Source of the DNA: Candidatus Geothrix skivensis
GTDB taxonomy: Bacteria; Acidobacteriota; Holophagae; Holophagales; Holophagaceae
Direction: 5' to 3'
DNA: 64,000 nt
Assembly: GCA_016721195.1 (NCBI GenBank)
Contig: JADKIO010000005.1
Span: 1,155,619 to 1,219,618 of the forward strand
Shown: positions 17,265 to 26,600 of the stretch, one piece after another
Layout: the number at the start of each line of letters is the position of its first letter
Numbering within the stretch: position 1 is the stretch's first letter
Position numbers and translations under genes: made by a program
The notes under the pieces: generated by a model
What the model was told of the DNA's origin: nothing
Database searches by the model: none
The model's input: the letters and a program-made list of their open reading frames with translations, nothing else

Positions 17265-19423
17265 GGCTGCCTATCGGTCTTGTTGTGGGAGAGCAGGAAT
17301 TTCGACCAGTGGTGGAAACCCTTGGCCAGCCGGGTCATGGCGCGGGCCCGGGCGGGCTCTGCGGGGCCGTGATCCCTCGGCGTGGGTTCATCCAGTCGGT
17401 AGAGGACCGAACGCCCATCGGGCTCGAGGTTGACGTACCAGTCGCCTTGGATCAGCCCCACCCGGGGGGGCCGGCGGAAGGTGGTGAAGGTGAAGGCCGC
17501 GGCCTTGTCCCCCCAGACCGGATCCGTCAGGTCCTTGCCCAGGGTCTGGAGTTCGATGGGGTGCCCAAGGATCGAAGCCAGCGTCGGCAGGAGGTCCATC
17601 TGGGTGCCGACGGTGGAGATCCGCTGAGGCTTGAGCAGGTGCGGGGCGTAGATGACACAGGGGATGTGGTGGACACCCAGGGCCAGGTCCCCGAAGCGCT
17701 GATCCGTCATGCCCCGCGGGATGCCGTGATCCGCCCAGAGCACGTAGACCGTGTTGGCAAACCCGGGGCTCTTCTCGGCCCGCTCGAAGAACTTCCGCAG
17801 GCTGTAGTCCATGAGCCGCACGGCGTTGTACTCCTCGTTGTCCACGAAGCCGGCACGGCGCAACTCGTCCGGGGTCCTGCGTTCCACCTGGAAGTCGCCC
17901 AGGTGTTTGGGAATCGTGAAGGGGGGGTGGTTCCCGCTGGTCTGGATATAGGCCCAGAAGGGTGCCTGCTCCGCTTCCAGCACCGCCTGGGCCTCGAGCA
18001 GCAGGTCTGCATCGCAGACGCCCCAGACATCCACCTTGGGCCCCTTGAAGAAGCCCTCCTCGTAGAGCCTCAGGTCCTTGAAATTGTTCTTCAGCACGCC
18101 CCGCATCTGGGCCCAGTTGGCGCTGCCCCCGAGGAAGTAGGACTTCCGGTACTCGTCGAAGGCGTGCAGGGCTGAATGCTGATCCAGCAGCAGCGGGTTC
18201 CGGGTGGCGTTCTGCACGGAGCTCACATCGGGGGTGCCGAATAGCGTGGCGAACATGGAGCGGCTGGTGTTTTCCATGGCCACATGGAAGCGATCGAAGA
18301 AGATGCCCTTGGCCGCCAGATCATCGAGGCAGGGTGTGGGTTTCAGGGGATTGCCCAGCACGCCGGTCTTGAAGCCCGCCAGGCTCTCCAGCTGGATGAG
18401 GACGATGTTGGGATGGCCCTGCACCAGGGTGCGGGGCGTCTGGTGCCGGCGCAGCGTGGGCAGGCCCTGGGCATCGACCTGAACGGGAATGCCGAAGTAG
18501 GCGGCCAGATCGGGTTGGGTGGCCTTCACCTGCTCGAGGTCATAGCCACCGTCCATGTCCCGGCGCGTCTCCAGGAAGAACAGGATCGGATTCAGGGCCA
18601 GGTGGGCGTGAAAGCTGCGCTTCGCCTCGAAGGCCTCGGACCACCGCAGGGGATAGGCGCTCCACTTGGACCACATGAGCGCCAGCAGGAAGAGGGTGAA
18701 CCCGGCGTTGGCGGCGCGCCTAAGCCACGGCGACAGGGGCAGCCCTTCCAGGCCCCGGGTCAGGCGGCCCAGGCCCCAGAGTGAGACGGTGGTGAGCACG
18801 ATCAGCGCCAGGGCCAGTCGACCGAAGGGGTAGCTCTCCCACATCATCCTCAGGCTGGTGCCGGCATTGTCCAGGAACATCAGGAGGGTGCCGTTGAGCC
18901 GGGTGTGGATGTAGCCGTAGCTGCCCGCATCCACCAGATAGCCGAAAATCAGCATGGCGATGAGAAAAGCCGCGAAGGCACTCCAGAGCCAGCGGCCGCT
19001 GCGCGAGGAGAGCCCATGCCCAGGGGTGCCGAACCGGTAGAGGGCCACCAGCAGGAGGAACCCCAGCAGGATGGGCCGGGCGGCCCGGTCATCCACCATG
19101 GCCACCAGCACCATCGCCACATAGGTCGCGAGGGCTGCGGCCAGGACCCAGGGGGCCAGCCGGTCTCGCCAGGATGGGCTGGCCACTCCCGGGTTCCCGC
19201 TACGCAGCAACAGCCAGGCCGGCATCACCAGGATGGCCGCGAGCCGGAGGTCAAACTTGAGCCCCAGGTAGAGTGATCGCCAGGTTTCCAGTTCCCCAAG
19301 CCCACGAAGCCCCTCGAACCCGGCCAGAAAGCCCAGTCGGGCCAGGCAGAACACCCCGGCCGTGGTCGCCAGCAGGTACAGCATCGTGCTGAGTTTGGGT
19401 CGGTTTGAGGCGGCCATACGCAT
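17261..19423 (-). CDS. LTA synthase-family sulfatase / phosphoglycerol-transferase-like membrane enzyme
   Basis: A 720-residue protein with five N-terminal membrane helices and an extracytoplasmic alkaline-phosphatase-fold domain. Metal and nucleophile features of the LtaS/MdoB group are visible: NIVLIQLESLAG, the probable catalytic Thr in MENTSRSMFATLFGTP (~386), and LWADHGIPRG near 595. Relatives transfer phosphoglycerol or phosphoethanolamine to glycans or lipids. In a Gram-negative cell an OpgB-like role on periplasmic glycans is plausible but not shown. The ATG at 19423 follows GAGG; TTG 19438 and ATG 19417 are alternatives. First gene of a coupled three-gene operon. Confidence 0.8.
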   Translation of the reverse strand: MRMAASNRPKLSTMLYLLATTAGVFCLARLGFLAGFEGLRGLGELETWRSLYLGLKFDLRLAAILVMPAWLLLRSGNPGVASPSWRDRLAPWVLAAALATYVAMVLVAMVDDRAARPILLGFLLLVALYRFGTPGHGLSSRSGRWLWSAFAAFLIAMLIFGYLVDAGSYGYIHTRLNGTLLMFLDNAGTSLRMMWESYPFGRLALALIVLTTVSLWGLGRLTRGLEGLPLSPWLRRAANAGFTLFLLALMWSKWSAYPLRWSEAFEAKRSFHAHLALNPILFFLETRRDMDGGYDLEQVKATQPDLAAYFGIPVQVDAQGLPTLRRHQTPRTLVQGHPNIVLIQLESLAGFKTGVLGNPLKPTPCLDDLAAKGIFFDRFHVAMENTSRSMFATLFGTPDVSSVQNATRNPLLLDQHSALHAFDEYRKSYFLGGSANWAQMRGVLKNNFKDLRLYEEGFFKGPKVDVWGVCDADLLLEAQAVLEAEQAPFWAYIQTSGNHPPFTIPKHLGDFQVERRTPDELRRAGFVDNEEYNAVRLMDYSLRKFFERAEKSPGFANTVYVLWADHGIPRGMTDQRFGDLALGVHHIPCVIYAPHLLKPQRISTVGTQMDLLPTLASILGHPIELQTLGKDLTDPVWGDKAAAFTFTTFRRPPRVGLIQGDWYVNLEPDGRSVLYRLDEPTPRDHGPAEPARARAMTRLAKGFHHWSKFLLSHNKTDRQP

Positions 19424-19496
19424 CCAAGAAAGCCTCAAAGGGCCGAGGGCTCCAGTGTACCGGTGGAGGTGGGTGGGTTGGGGGGTTTTTCCCCGG

Positions 19497-20609
19497 TCAG
19501 GGCCTCACTTCGGCGTAAATGTTGTCCCGCTGCCAGGGCTCGTAACCGGCCGCGCGGATCATGCGGCCCATCTCGTCCTGGTTCACGGAGTAGCAGGTGC
19601 CTGCGGCGCTCACCACGTTCTCCTCGAGCATGAGGCTGCCCATGTCGTCGCAGCCGTAGTGCAGGGCCAGTTGGCCGGTCTTGCGGCCCATGGTGACCCA
19701 GGAACTCTGGATGTGCGCGAAGTTATCAAGGAAGAGGCGCGCCACGGCGATGGTACGCAGGTACTCCACGTCCGTGGGCTTGGGCACCTTGCCCTCCCAG
19801 GGGGTGTGGCCGCTCTGGAAGGGCCAGGCCGCGAAGGCCGTGTAGCAGCCGCCCCCTCCATGGGCCTTGATGCGGGCCAGGGCCCTGTCCTGCTGGTCCC
19901 GCAGGGCCTCCAGGTGCTCGATGCGCTCCGCCAGGGTTTCCGTGATGCCGAACATCATGGTGCCCGTGGTCTTCACGCCCTCCTCGTGGGCCGCTTCCAT
20001 CACCTCGAGCCACTTCTCGCGGCCCCCCTTCAGGGGGGCGATCTTCTTGCGGATGCGGTCCACCAGGATCTCCGCGCCACCACCGGGAATGGAGCCAAGG
20101 CCCGCTTCCCGCAGGTCCGCGATGGTCTTGCGCAGGGTCTGACTGCTCAGCTTGGCCATCATCTGGATCTCCACCGGCGAGAAGCCATGGACCCAGATGC
20201 CCAGGTCCTGGTGGAGGTAGCGGACCAGATCCAGGTAGTAGCTCCAGGGGAGGTCCGGGTTCACGCCGCCCTGCAGCAGGAAGCCCGTGCCGCCGATGGC
20301 CTTCGTCTCTTCGGCCTTCTGCTTCAGCTGCTCGCGGGTGAGGACGTAGCCCCGGCTGTCGCCGGGCTTGTGGTAGAAGGCGCAGAAGGTGCAGTAGACG
20401 TTGCAGACATCCGTGTAGTTGACGTTGCGGTCGATGACATAACTGGCGCGGAGGGGATCGTTGTGGCGGTCCCGCAGGGCCGTGGCCGCCACGGCCAGAT
20501 CCGGCAGCTCCGCCTGCTCCAGCAGCACCAGCGCTTCGGAAGCAGTGATCCGCCTGCCCTGGAGGACCCCGCTCAGGATGTCCTCCGGCGTGCCGAGGGT
20601 GCGCAGCAT
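19497..20609 (-). CDS. mqnC: Cyclic dehypoxanthinyl futalosine synthase
   Basis: A radical-SAM enzyme of the futalosine menaquinone pathway, cyclising dehypoxanthine futalosine. The 370-residue length is typical. The [4Fe-4S] cysteines are in CNVYCTFCAF (CxxxCxxC). GGTGFLLQGGVNPDLPW, HGFSPVEI, GSIPGGGAEILVDRIR and TTGTMMFG follow the MqnC rather than the MqnE pattern. The other futalosine genes are not in this window. The ATG at 20609 lies two bases after the stop of the small zinc-ribbon gene, so they are probably coupled. It implies menaquinone-based respiration, fitting the cytochromes at 41-46 kb. Confidence 0.9.
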   Translation of the reverse strand: MLRTLGTPEDILSGVLQGRRITASEALVLLEQAELPDLAVAATALRDRHNDPLRASYVIDRNVNYTDVCNVYCTFCAFYHKPGDSRGYVLTREQLKQKAEETKAIGGTGFLLQGGVNPDLPWSYYLDLVRYLHQDLGIWVHGFSPVEIQMMAKLSSQTLRKTIADLREAGLGSIPGGGAEILVDRIRKKIAPLKGGREKWLEVMEAAHEEGVKTTGTMMFGITETLAERIEHLEALRDQQDRALARIKAHGGGGCYTAFAAWPFQSGHTPWEGKVPKPTDVEYLRTIAVARLFLDNFAHIQSSWVTMGRKTGQLALHYGCDDMGSLMLEENVVSAAGTCYSVNQDEMGRMIRAAGYEPWQRDNIYAEVRP

Positions 20610-20611
20610 GC

Positions 20612-20776
20612 CTAGGCCTTGTACCCCATTACCTGGAGGCAGCGGCGGCAGACGCAGTCCTGGCCTTCCACGCCGTGCTGGAAGTGCTCCAGGGTGTAGG
20701 CGCAGCGGCACTTTTCGCAGATCTGGGTGGGCTCGGTGCTGGTCTTGGGCGCGTAGAGGTGGGTGGGATCGGGCAT
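20612..20776 (-). CDS. Small zinc-ribbon protein (54 aa) preceding mqnC
   Basis: A 54-residue ORF starting at ATG 20776 and stopping two bases before the mqnC ATG. It has six cysteines in two knuckles, CEKCRC (from ~20) and CVCRRC (41-46), the spacing of a small treble-clef or zinc-ribbon domain. The N-terminal third (PDPTHLYAPKTSTEPTQI) is polar and probably flexible. I do not recognise a named family. The close spacing to mqnC and the regular Cys pattern argue that it is a real gene. Confidence 0.65.
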   Translation of the reverse strand: MPDPTHLYAPKTSTEPTQICEKCRCAYTLEHFQHGVEGQDCVCRRCLQVMGYKA

Positions 20777-20839
20777 GGCGGACTCCGGAACCTCAAGGAT
20801 AACGCGGATGGGGCATATTCTGGAGCCCCGCCCTGCACG

Positions 20840-20867
20840 GCAAAGGCGGCCTGATGGCCGCCTTTGC
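20840..20867 (-). terminator. Terminator of the lptB-rpoN-hpf operon
   Basis: A perfect 12-bp stem (GCAAAGGCGGCC / GGCCGCCTTTGC) with a 4-base loop, 20 bases after the hpf stop. The T-run is short, but stem strength and position make a terminator likely. Confidence 0.65.
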
Positions 20868-20886
20868 TAGCGAAAGCATGACAGGG

Positions 20887-21210
20887 CTACTCTTCGACGA
20901 CGCCGGCCTTGAGGCTGTCGTGGGGGCGGGTATTGCGCTTGCCCTGGTGCTTGTGGGCCTGGGCCTCCAGCTTCTCCGCGGCCTGGGTGATGCTGGTGTA
21001 CATGTCGTCCGTGGTGGCCGAGGCGACCAGCGCGCTGGCCCGGGTCTTCAGCGTGATCTCGGCCATGTGCCGGTGCTTTTCCACGCTGAGGATCACGTGC
21101 ACGTCGATGATGTCGTCCAGGTAGGTGGTCATCTTGGCCAGCCGCTCCTTGGTGAACTGCTTCAGGGGCTCGGTGAGCTCCATGTGGCGGCCGGTGAAAT
21201 TGACCTTCAT
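20887..21210 (-). CDS. hpf: Ribosome hibernation-promoting factor (short form)
   Basis: A 107-residue HPF/RaiA-family protein (MKVNFTGRHMELTEPLKQF, VHVILSVEKHRHMAEITL, DDMYTSITQAAEKLEAQ) that binds the 30S decoding region and drives dimerisation into 100S particles in stationary phase. It lacks the C-terminal domain of long HPF. It lies immediately downstream of rpoN, the conserved order in many Gram-negatives, and is followed by a strong hairpin. Confidence 0.92.
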   Translation of the reverse strand: MKVNFTGRHMELTEPLKQFTKERLAKMTTYLDDIIDVHVILSVEKHRHMAEITLKTRASALVASATTDDMYTSITQAAEKLEAQAHKHQGKRNTRPHDSLKAGVVEE

Positions 21211-21262
21211 GGGACACTCCTGAAAGGGGCCGGGTGGCCCGGATTGCGTGGTTCCGACCCGT

Positions 21263-22831
21263 TTACCGGCGCCGGCGCTGGGAAGCTGGAGGTATTTTCA
21301 GTTCCTCCCTGTACTTGTTGACCGTCCGGCGGGCCACCTTGATGCCATCCCGTTCCAGCAGGCCGGCGATGGCCTCGTCGGACAGCGGTCTGGCGATATC
21401 CTCGGCCTGCACGAAGGCCTTGATGCGGTGTTTCACCACGGTGGCGGAGACATCGGAATCCTTGGGACGGGCCGAGAAGAAATAGTTCAGGTCGAAGAGG
21501 CCCTGGGGCGTGTGGATGGTCTTGGCCTTCACCACCCGGCTGATGGTGCTTTCGTGGAAGCCCGTGGCCTCGGCCACGTCGCGGAGCACCATGGGCCGGA
21601 GGCGCTCGATGCCGTGCTCGATGAATTCCTTCTGGAGTTCCACGATCTGGGCCGAGACCCGCAGCACGGTGCGGTTGCGATCCTCCACGCCGCGGATGAA
21701 GTCCCGGGCGCTGCGGAACCGCTCGCGGATGAAATCCTTGTCGCACTTGGCTTCGCTGGAGGCCATGAAGCGGGGGTACTCCCCGTTCACCTTCAGGCGC
21801 GGAAGGCCCTCGTCGTTGAGGTAGACCTTCCAGTGGCCGTCCTCGCCCTTGAGGACCACCACGTCGGGCTTCACCACCCGCTCGCCATCGGGGTCGAAGG
21901 CGCGACCCGGCGAGGGGTTCAGGTGCTTGAGCTGCTCCATGGCCGCGCCCAGTTCTTCATCGGAGCAGGCCAGGGCCCGCCGGAGCCGGGCACTGTCCCG
22001 CTGGGAGAGCAGCTCGGAAAAGTCCTGGATGATCCGCACGGCCAGGTCGTCCGGTTCCGCTCCCGCGTGGCGCAGCTGCAGCAGCAGGCACTCCTGGACG
22101 GTGAAGCAGCCCACGCCCGAGGGGTCGAATTCCTGCAGCACATCCAGGGCCGCTCGCAGGGCCTCCTCCGTCACACCGAAGTCCACCGCCAGCTTGGCGG
22201 GCGTGGCCTCCAGGGAGGGCTGATCCGGATCCATGCGCAGGAAGCCCTTGGGATCCATCCGATCAATGAGGCGCTCCACGATGGGCGCCCTGGGGTCCTC
22301 GTGTTCCAGCGTTTCGTACAGCTGGCCCAACAGGTGGTCCTGCAGGGATTCGGAGGCGCTGAGCCGGTCCTCCCAGGACATCCGATCCTCTTCGGGAAGG
22401 TTGCTGGTGCGGGGCAGATCCGTATCCCAGCTGTTCTCGGCCCCCAGTTCCGTCTCCTGCACCTGGGCCACGCCTTCTTCCGTGAACTTCTCCAGATCGC
22501 CATCGGGGTTCATTTCGCCCGCCGCATCCAGCATGGGTCCCAGATCGACGGTGTCCACCCCTTCGGGCAGCTCCCCGGCATCGGACATCTGCTCGGCGGA
22601 GCCTTCGGTCACATCGGAATCCCGGCCCTCCTCGATGGCCTCCAGGGTCGGCACCTCATCGCTATCATCGGCCAGCTCCAGCAGGGGATTGTCCTCCAGC
22701 TCCCGCTCGATGGTCTGGGAGAGCTCCTGGAGGTTCATCTGCCACAGCTTGAGCTTCAGCTGCATGGCCGGGGTGAGGGCAAGGGTCTGGCTCTGGGCCA
22801 GACGCTGGGAGAGGAAGGGACCGGCGGCCAT
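21263..22831 (-). CDS. rpoN: RNA polymerase sigma-54 factor
   Basis: A 522-residue sigma-54. Region I is Gln/Leu-rich (LSQRLAQSQTLALTPAMQLKLKLWQMNLQEL, in part), followed by an acidic region II (~50-150), the core-binding domain, the HTH region, and the RpoN box ARRTVNKYRE near residue 500, which reads the -24 element. It directs transcription at -24/-12 promoters with enhancer-binding activators, none of which is in this window. The start overlaps the lptB stop (ATGA). Confidence 0.95.
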   Translation of the reverse strand: MAAGPFLSQRLAQSQTLALTPAMQLKLKLWQMNLQELSQTIERELEDNPLLELADDSDEVPTLEAIEEGRDSDVTEGSAEQMSDAGELPEGVDTVDLGPMLDAAGEMNPDGDLEKFTEEGVAQVQETELGAENSWDTDLPRTSNLPEEDRMSWEDRLSASESLQDHLLGQLYETLEHEDPRAPIVERLIDRMDPKGFLRMDPDQPSLEATPAKLAVDFGVTEEALRAALDVLQEFDPSGVGCFTVQECLLLQLRHAGAEPDDLAVRIIQDFSELLSQRDSARLRRALACSDEELGAAMEQLKHLNPSPGRAFDPDGERVVKPDVVVLKGEDGHWKVYLNDEGLPRLKVNGEYPRFMASSEAKCDKDFIRERFRSARDFIRGVEDRNRTVLRVSAQIVELQKEFIEHGIERLRPMVLRDVAEATGFHESTISRVVKAKTIHTPQGLFDLNYFFSARPKDSDVSATVVKHRIKAFVQAEDIARPLSDEAIAGLLERDGIKVARRTVNKYREELKIPPASQRRRR

Positions 22832-23568
22832 CAGTCCAGCCTGAACCGGTCGCCCAAGTAGACCCGGCGGATATCCGGATCCTCTGCGATCTCACTGGGC
22901 AGGCCGTGTTTCATGATCATCCCGTCCGCCAAGATATAGGCCCGGTCGGCGATCTGCAAGGTCTCCCGGACATTGTGATCGGTGATCAGCACGCCGATGC
23001 CTCGGGCCTTGAGGTCATCTATGAGTCCCTGGATCTCCAGCACGGACTTGGGGTCCACGCCCGCAAAGGGCTCGTCCAGCAGCATGATGCGGGGTTCGGT
23101 CACCAGCGCCCGGGCCAGTTCGCAGCGCCGTCGCTCCCCGCCCGACAGGCTCATTCCCAGGGTGTCCCGGACCTTCTCCAGATGGAAATCAGCCATCAGC
23201 CGCTCGCACCTCGCCTTCTGGTCGGCCTTGGGGATGGGTTGCAGCTCCCCCAGCGCCATGAGGTTCTCCCAGACCGTCAGGCCGCGGAACACGCTGGATT
23301 CCTGGGGCAGGTAGCCGATGCCCAGCCGGGCCCGGCGATGCATGGGCAGGGCCGTCACATCCTGGCCCAGCCAGCGGATGCCGCCCTGGTCCGGGGCCTC
23401 CACTCCCACCACCATGTAGAAGGTTGTGGTCTTGCCTGCGCCGTTGGGTCCCAGCAGGCCCACCACCTCGCCCATCCCCACGCAGAGGCTCACATCCCGC
23501 ACCACGGTGCGGTCGCCGTAGCGCTTCTGGAGGTTCACGGCCTCGAGGCAAGGGGCTGGCTCGGTCAT
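22831..23568 (-). CDS. lptB: LPS export ABC transporter ATPase
   Basis: The cytoplasmic ATPase of the LptB2FG complex that extracts LPS from the inner membrane. The 245-residue length is normal with the start at ATG 23568; the frame is open further upstream. Walker A is GPNGAGKTTT, the signature LSGGERRRCELARAL, Walker B LLDEPFAGVDPKS, and the switch His is in LITDHNVRE. The order lptB-rpoN-hpf matches proteobacteria. No lptF or lptG is in this window. Confidence 0.94.
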   Translation of the reverse strand: MTEPAPCLEAVNLQKRYGDRTVVRDVSLCVGMGEVVGLLGPNGAGKTTTFYMVVGVEAPDQGGIRWLGQDVTALPMHRRARLGIGYLPQESSVFRGLTVWENLMALGELQPIPKADQKARCERLMADFHLEKVRDTLGMSLSGGERRRCELARALVTEPRIMLLDEPFAGVDPKSVLEIQGLIDDLKARGIGVLITDHNVRETLQIADRAYILADGMIMKHGLPSEIAEDPDIRRVYLGDRFRLD

Positions 23569-23644
23569 GGTTCTATCAGAACACAGAGGCCGCCCTTTCG
23601 CCCCCGGATGGTCAAGAACCAACCGGGGAGGGGGACTGTGGATT

Positions 23645-26600
23645 TCAGCGGAGGGCGCGACCCGGTGTGAAGGGTGCCTTGGCCGCTTCCAGGGCATCCT
23701 CCATGGCCTTCAGCTCGAGTGAGGCGTTGTCCAGATCGCGGACCACGCCCGAAAGGCCCTCTTCTGCCCAGGCAAGGTTCTGGCGCTGGCTGGCGGTGGG
23801 CAACTGGGTGGATCCCCAGACGCTGCCGGTGACCGCTTCGATGCGATCCAGGATGCCGGGCAGGGTCGGCTCCTGGCGGCTGGAGACGGTGGCATCCCCG
23901 CTCAGCTGCTCCCGCAGCCCCTTGAGCTGCCCGTGGAGCCTGCGCCCCCGGCCGAGCCATTCGGTGCCAGCGACTGGCACCTCGAGGAGGGCCTTCTGGA
24001 TCACCTCGAGCCGCTGCTGGGCTTCCTTCAGGCGCTCGGAAAGGCCCATGGCCCGGCGTTGGGCTTCGCCCATGCGGGTGCAGAAGGCGCTGAATTCGGC
24101 CCACTGGGCGGGGCTGAGCCGATCCGCATCCAGGGGTTTCACCTCGAAGACCACCGGGCCCGCCACGGGCTTCAGGACGCCGTCGATCAGGAACGCCAGG
24201 CTGGCCTGGTAGCGGCCCGGGGCGGCCAGGGCGCCGCGGGCGCCGTAGTCCCAGGGATCGCGCTCCGCCGGTTCCTTCAACCGGATGGGTGAGGGATCCT
24301 GGAGACGGAGATCCCAGGCGACCCGCTGGACGCCCTTGCCGGGCTTGTCTGCGATGCGCCGGACCACCTGGCCATCCATGCCGCTGATGGTCAGCACCAC
24401 CTTGGGCGGCAGTTCTCGGTCCTCTGCACGGAGGGCCTCCCAGGAGGGAATCACCGGATCCTTGGAAGCCTTGATGGCCTCCTTCTCTTTTTCCTGGCGC
24501 TGCTTCTTCAGGGTCTGGGGTTCCACTTTCACGTGATAGGTGAACACCGCGCCGAAGGGCGGGTTGGGCGTCAGGAAGAGGGCATCGCCGAGGAAGGATT
24601 TGCCGGGCCCCCCGAAGGGCACCGCGGGCACGTAGGCCAGGGCCGGACGGAGACCGAAAAGGTGGGCCTCGCGCTCCAGCTGCTCCGGCTGGGCCTCCCG
24701 CAGGGGCGTCAGGTCGTCGAGGATGTAGAAGCCCCGTCCGAAGGTGGCCACCACCAGGTCGCCTTCGGTCCCCTGGATGGCCAGGTCCTTGACCGCGATG
24801 GTTGGCAGCTCCGTGAACCGGCTCCAGGCCTTGCCGGCATCCAGGCTGAAGAAGAGCCCGAACTCCGTGCCGCAGTAGAGCAGGCCCGGCCGGGCGGGGT
24901 CCTCCCGCAGGGTGTAGACGCTGCCCCGGTCGGGCAGGTTGGAGGCGATGGATTCCCAGCTGCGGCCGCGATCCCGGGAGCGCAGCAGGTAGGGCCTGAA
25001 GTCCCCGGCCTTGTGGTTGTCGAAGGCGGCATAGACCGTATCGGCCTGATGGGGGCTGGTGGCCAGACAGGAAACGTAGCTCAGGTCCGGCACTCCCGGG
25101 AAGCGCTCCTGCCTGCGCCAGGCCTTGCCGCCGTCCTCGCTCACCTGGATGAGGCCGTCGTCCGTGCCCACGTAGAGCAGGCCTTCGGCCTTGGGGCTTT
25201 CGTGGAGGGCGACGATGTTGCCGAAGAAGCTGGTGGAGGCGTTGCGCGCCACGGCATCCACGCTCCAGACCTTGTCCATGATCTTCAGGCGGCTGCGGTC
25301 GATCTTGCGGGTCAGGTCGGGGCTTACCGCGGTCCAGCTGCTCCCGCGGTCATCGCTGCGGAGGAGTTTCTGCGCGGCGAAGTAGAGCCGCTTGCTGCTG
25401 TGGGGACTCAGCAGCAGGGGCGCGTCCCAGTTCCAGCGGAAGGGCTCCTCACCGGGCGCGGGGTGGGGCTGGAGTTCCACCCGCTCGCCCGTGCGGCGGT
25501 CGAAGCGCACCAGGCCGCCGTACTGACTTTCCGAGTAGACCGTGCTGGGATCCTCGGGATCGACCTGCGTGTAGAAGCCGTCGCCCCCCTGGGTGACGAA
25601 CCAGTCGGGGGCCGTCGAGCCATGGAGGCTGCGGGTGCGGCTGGGACCTCCCAGGGTGAAGTTGTCCTGGGTGCCCCCGTACACCGTGTAGAAGGGCCGC
25701 GCGTTGTCCACCGCCACCCGGTAGAACTGGATGATGGGCAGGTTGGCCTTGAACTCCCAGGTGGCCCCGCGGTCGCGGCTTTCATAGACGCCACCGTCGC
25801 AGCCCGAGATCAGGTGCTCGGTGTTCGCGGGATCGATCCAGAGCGCATGGTTGTCCACGTGCTTGGAGCTCTCCCCCACCCGGCGCCAGGTCTTGCCGCC
25901 GTCCTCGGTCACCTGCATCCAGGTGTCCATGCTGTAGACGCGCTTCGGGTCCTTCGGATCGCAGAAGAGCTCCTGGTAGTACTGCGCCGAGCCCGAGACC
26001 TGCTCGTTGCGCCGCTCCCAGGTCTGGCCCCCGTCCATGGAGCGGAAGAAGCCCCCAGCCTTGTTGGCGGCCTCGATGGTGGCGTAGATCGTGTCGGGCT
26101 CCCCCTCGGGGAGGGCCAGGCCGATGCGGCCCAGGTCCTCCTTTGGCAGGCCCTCCTTCAGCCGGGTCCAGGTCTGGCCCCCGTCCAGGCTCTTGTGGAT
26201 GCCGCAGCCGGGGCCGCCGTTCACCATGCCCCACACATGGCGGCGGCGCTGGTAGGTGGCCGCGTAGAGGACGTCCGGATGGCGGGGATCCAGGAGCACG
26301 TCCGTGACCCCGGTGTGCCCATCCACCGTGAGGACGGCCTTCCAGGTCTTTCCGCCATCGGTGGTCTTGAACAGCCCCCGCTCGCCACCCTCCTTCCAGA
26401 GGGGCCCCTGGGAGGCCACGTAGACCACCTGGCTGTTCCGGGGATCCACCAGGATCTTCGCGATGTGCTCGCTGGCCTTCAGCCCCAGGTTCTTCCAGTT
26501 CTTGCCGCCGTCCAGGCTGCGATAGACGCCATCCCCGTAGGCCACGGAGCGCTGGGAGTTGTTCTCGCCCGTACCCACCCAGACGGTGTTGGCGTCCCTG

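Noticed and set aside
20867..20886. Possible small RNA downstream of hpf
   Set aside because: The only structure is the 12-bp hairpin at 20840-20867, adequately explained as a terminator.
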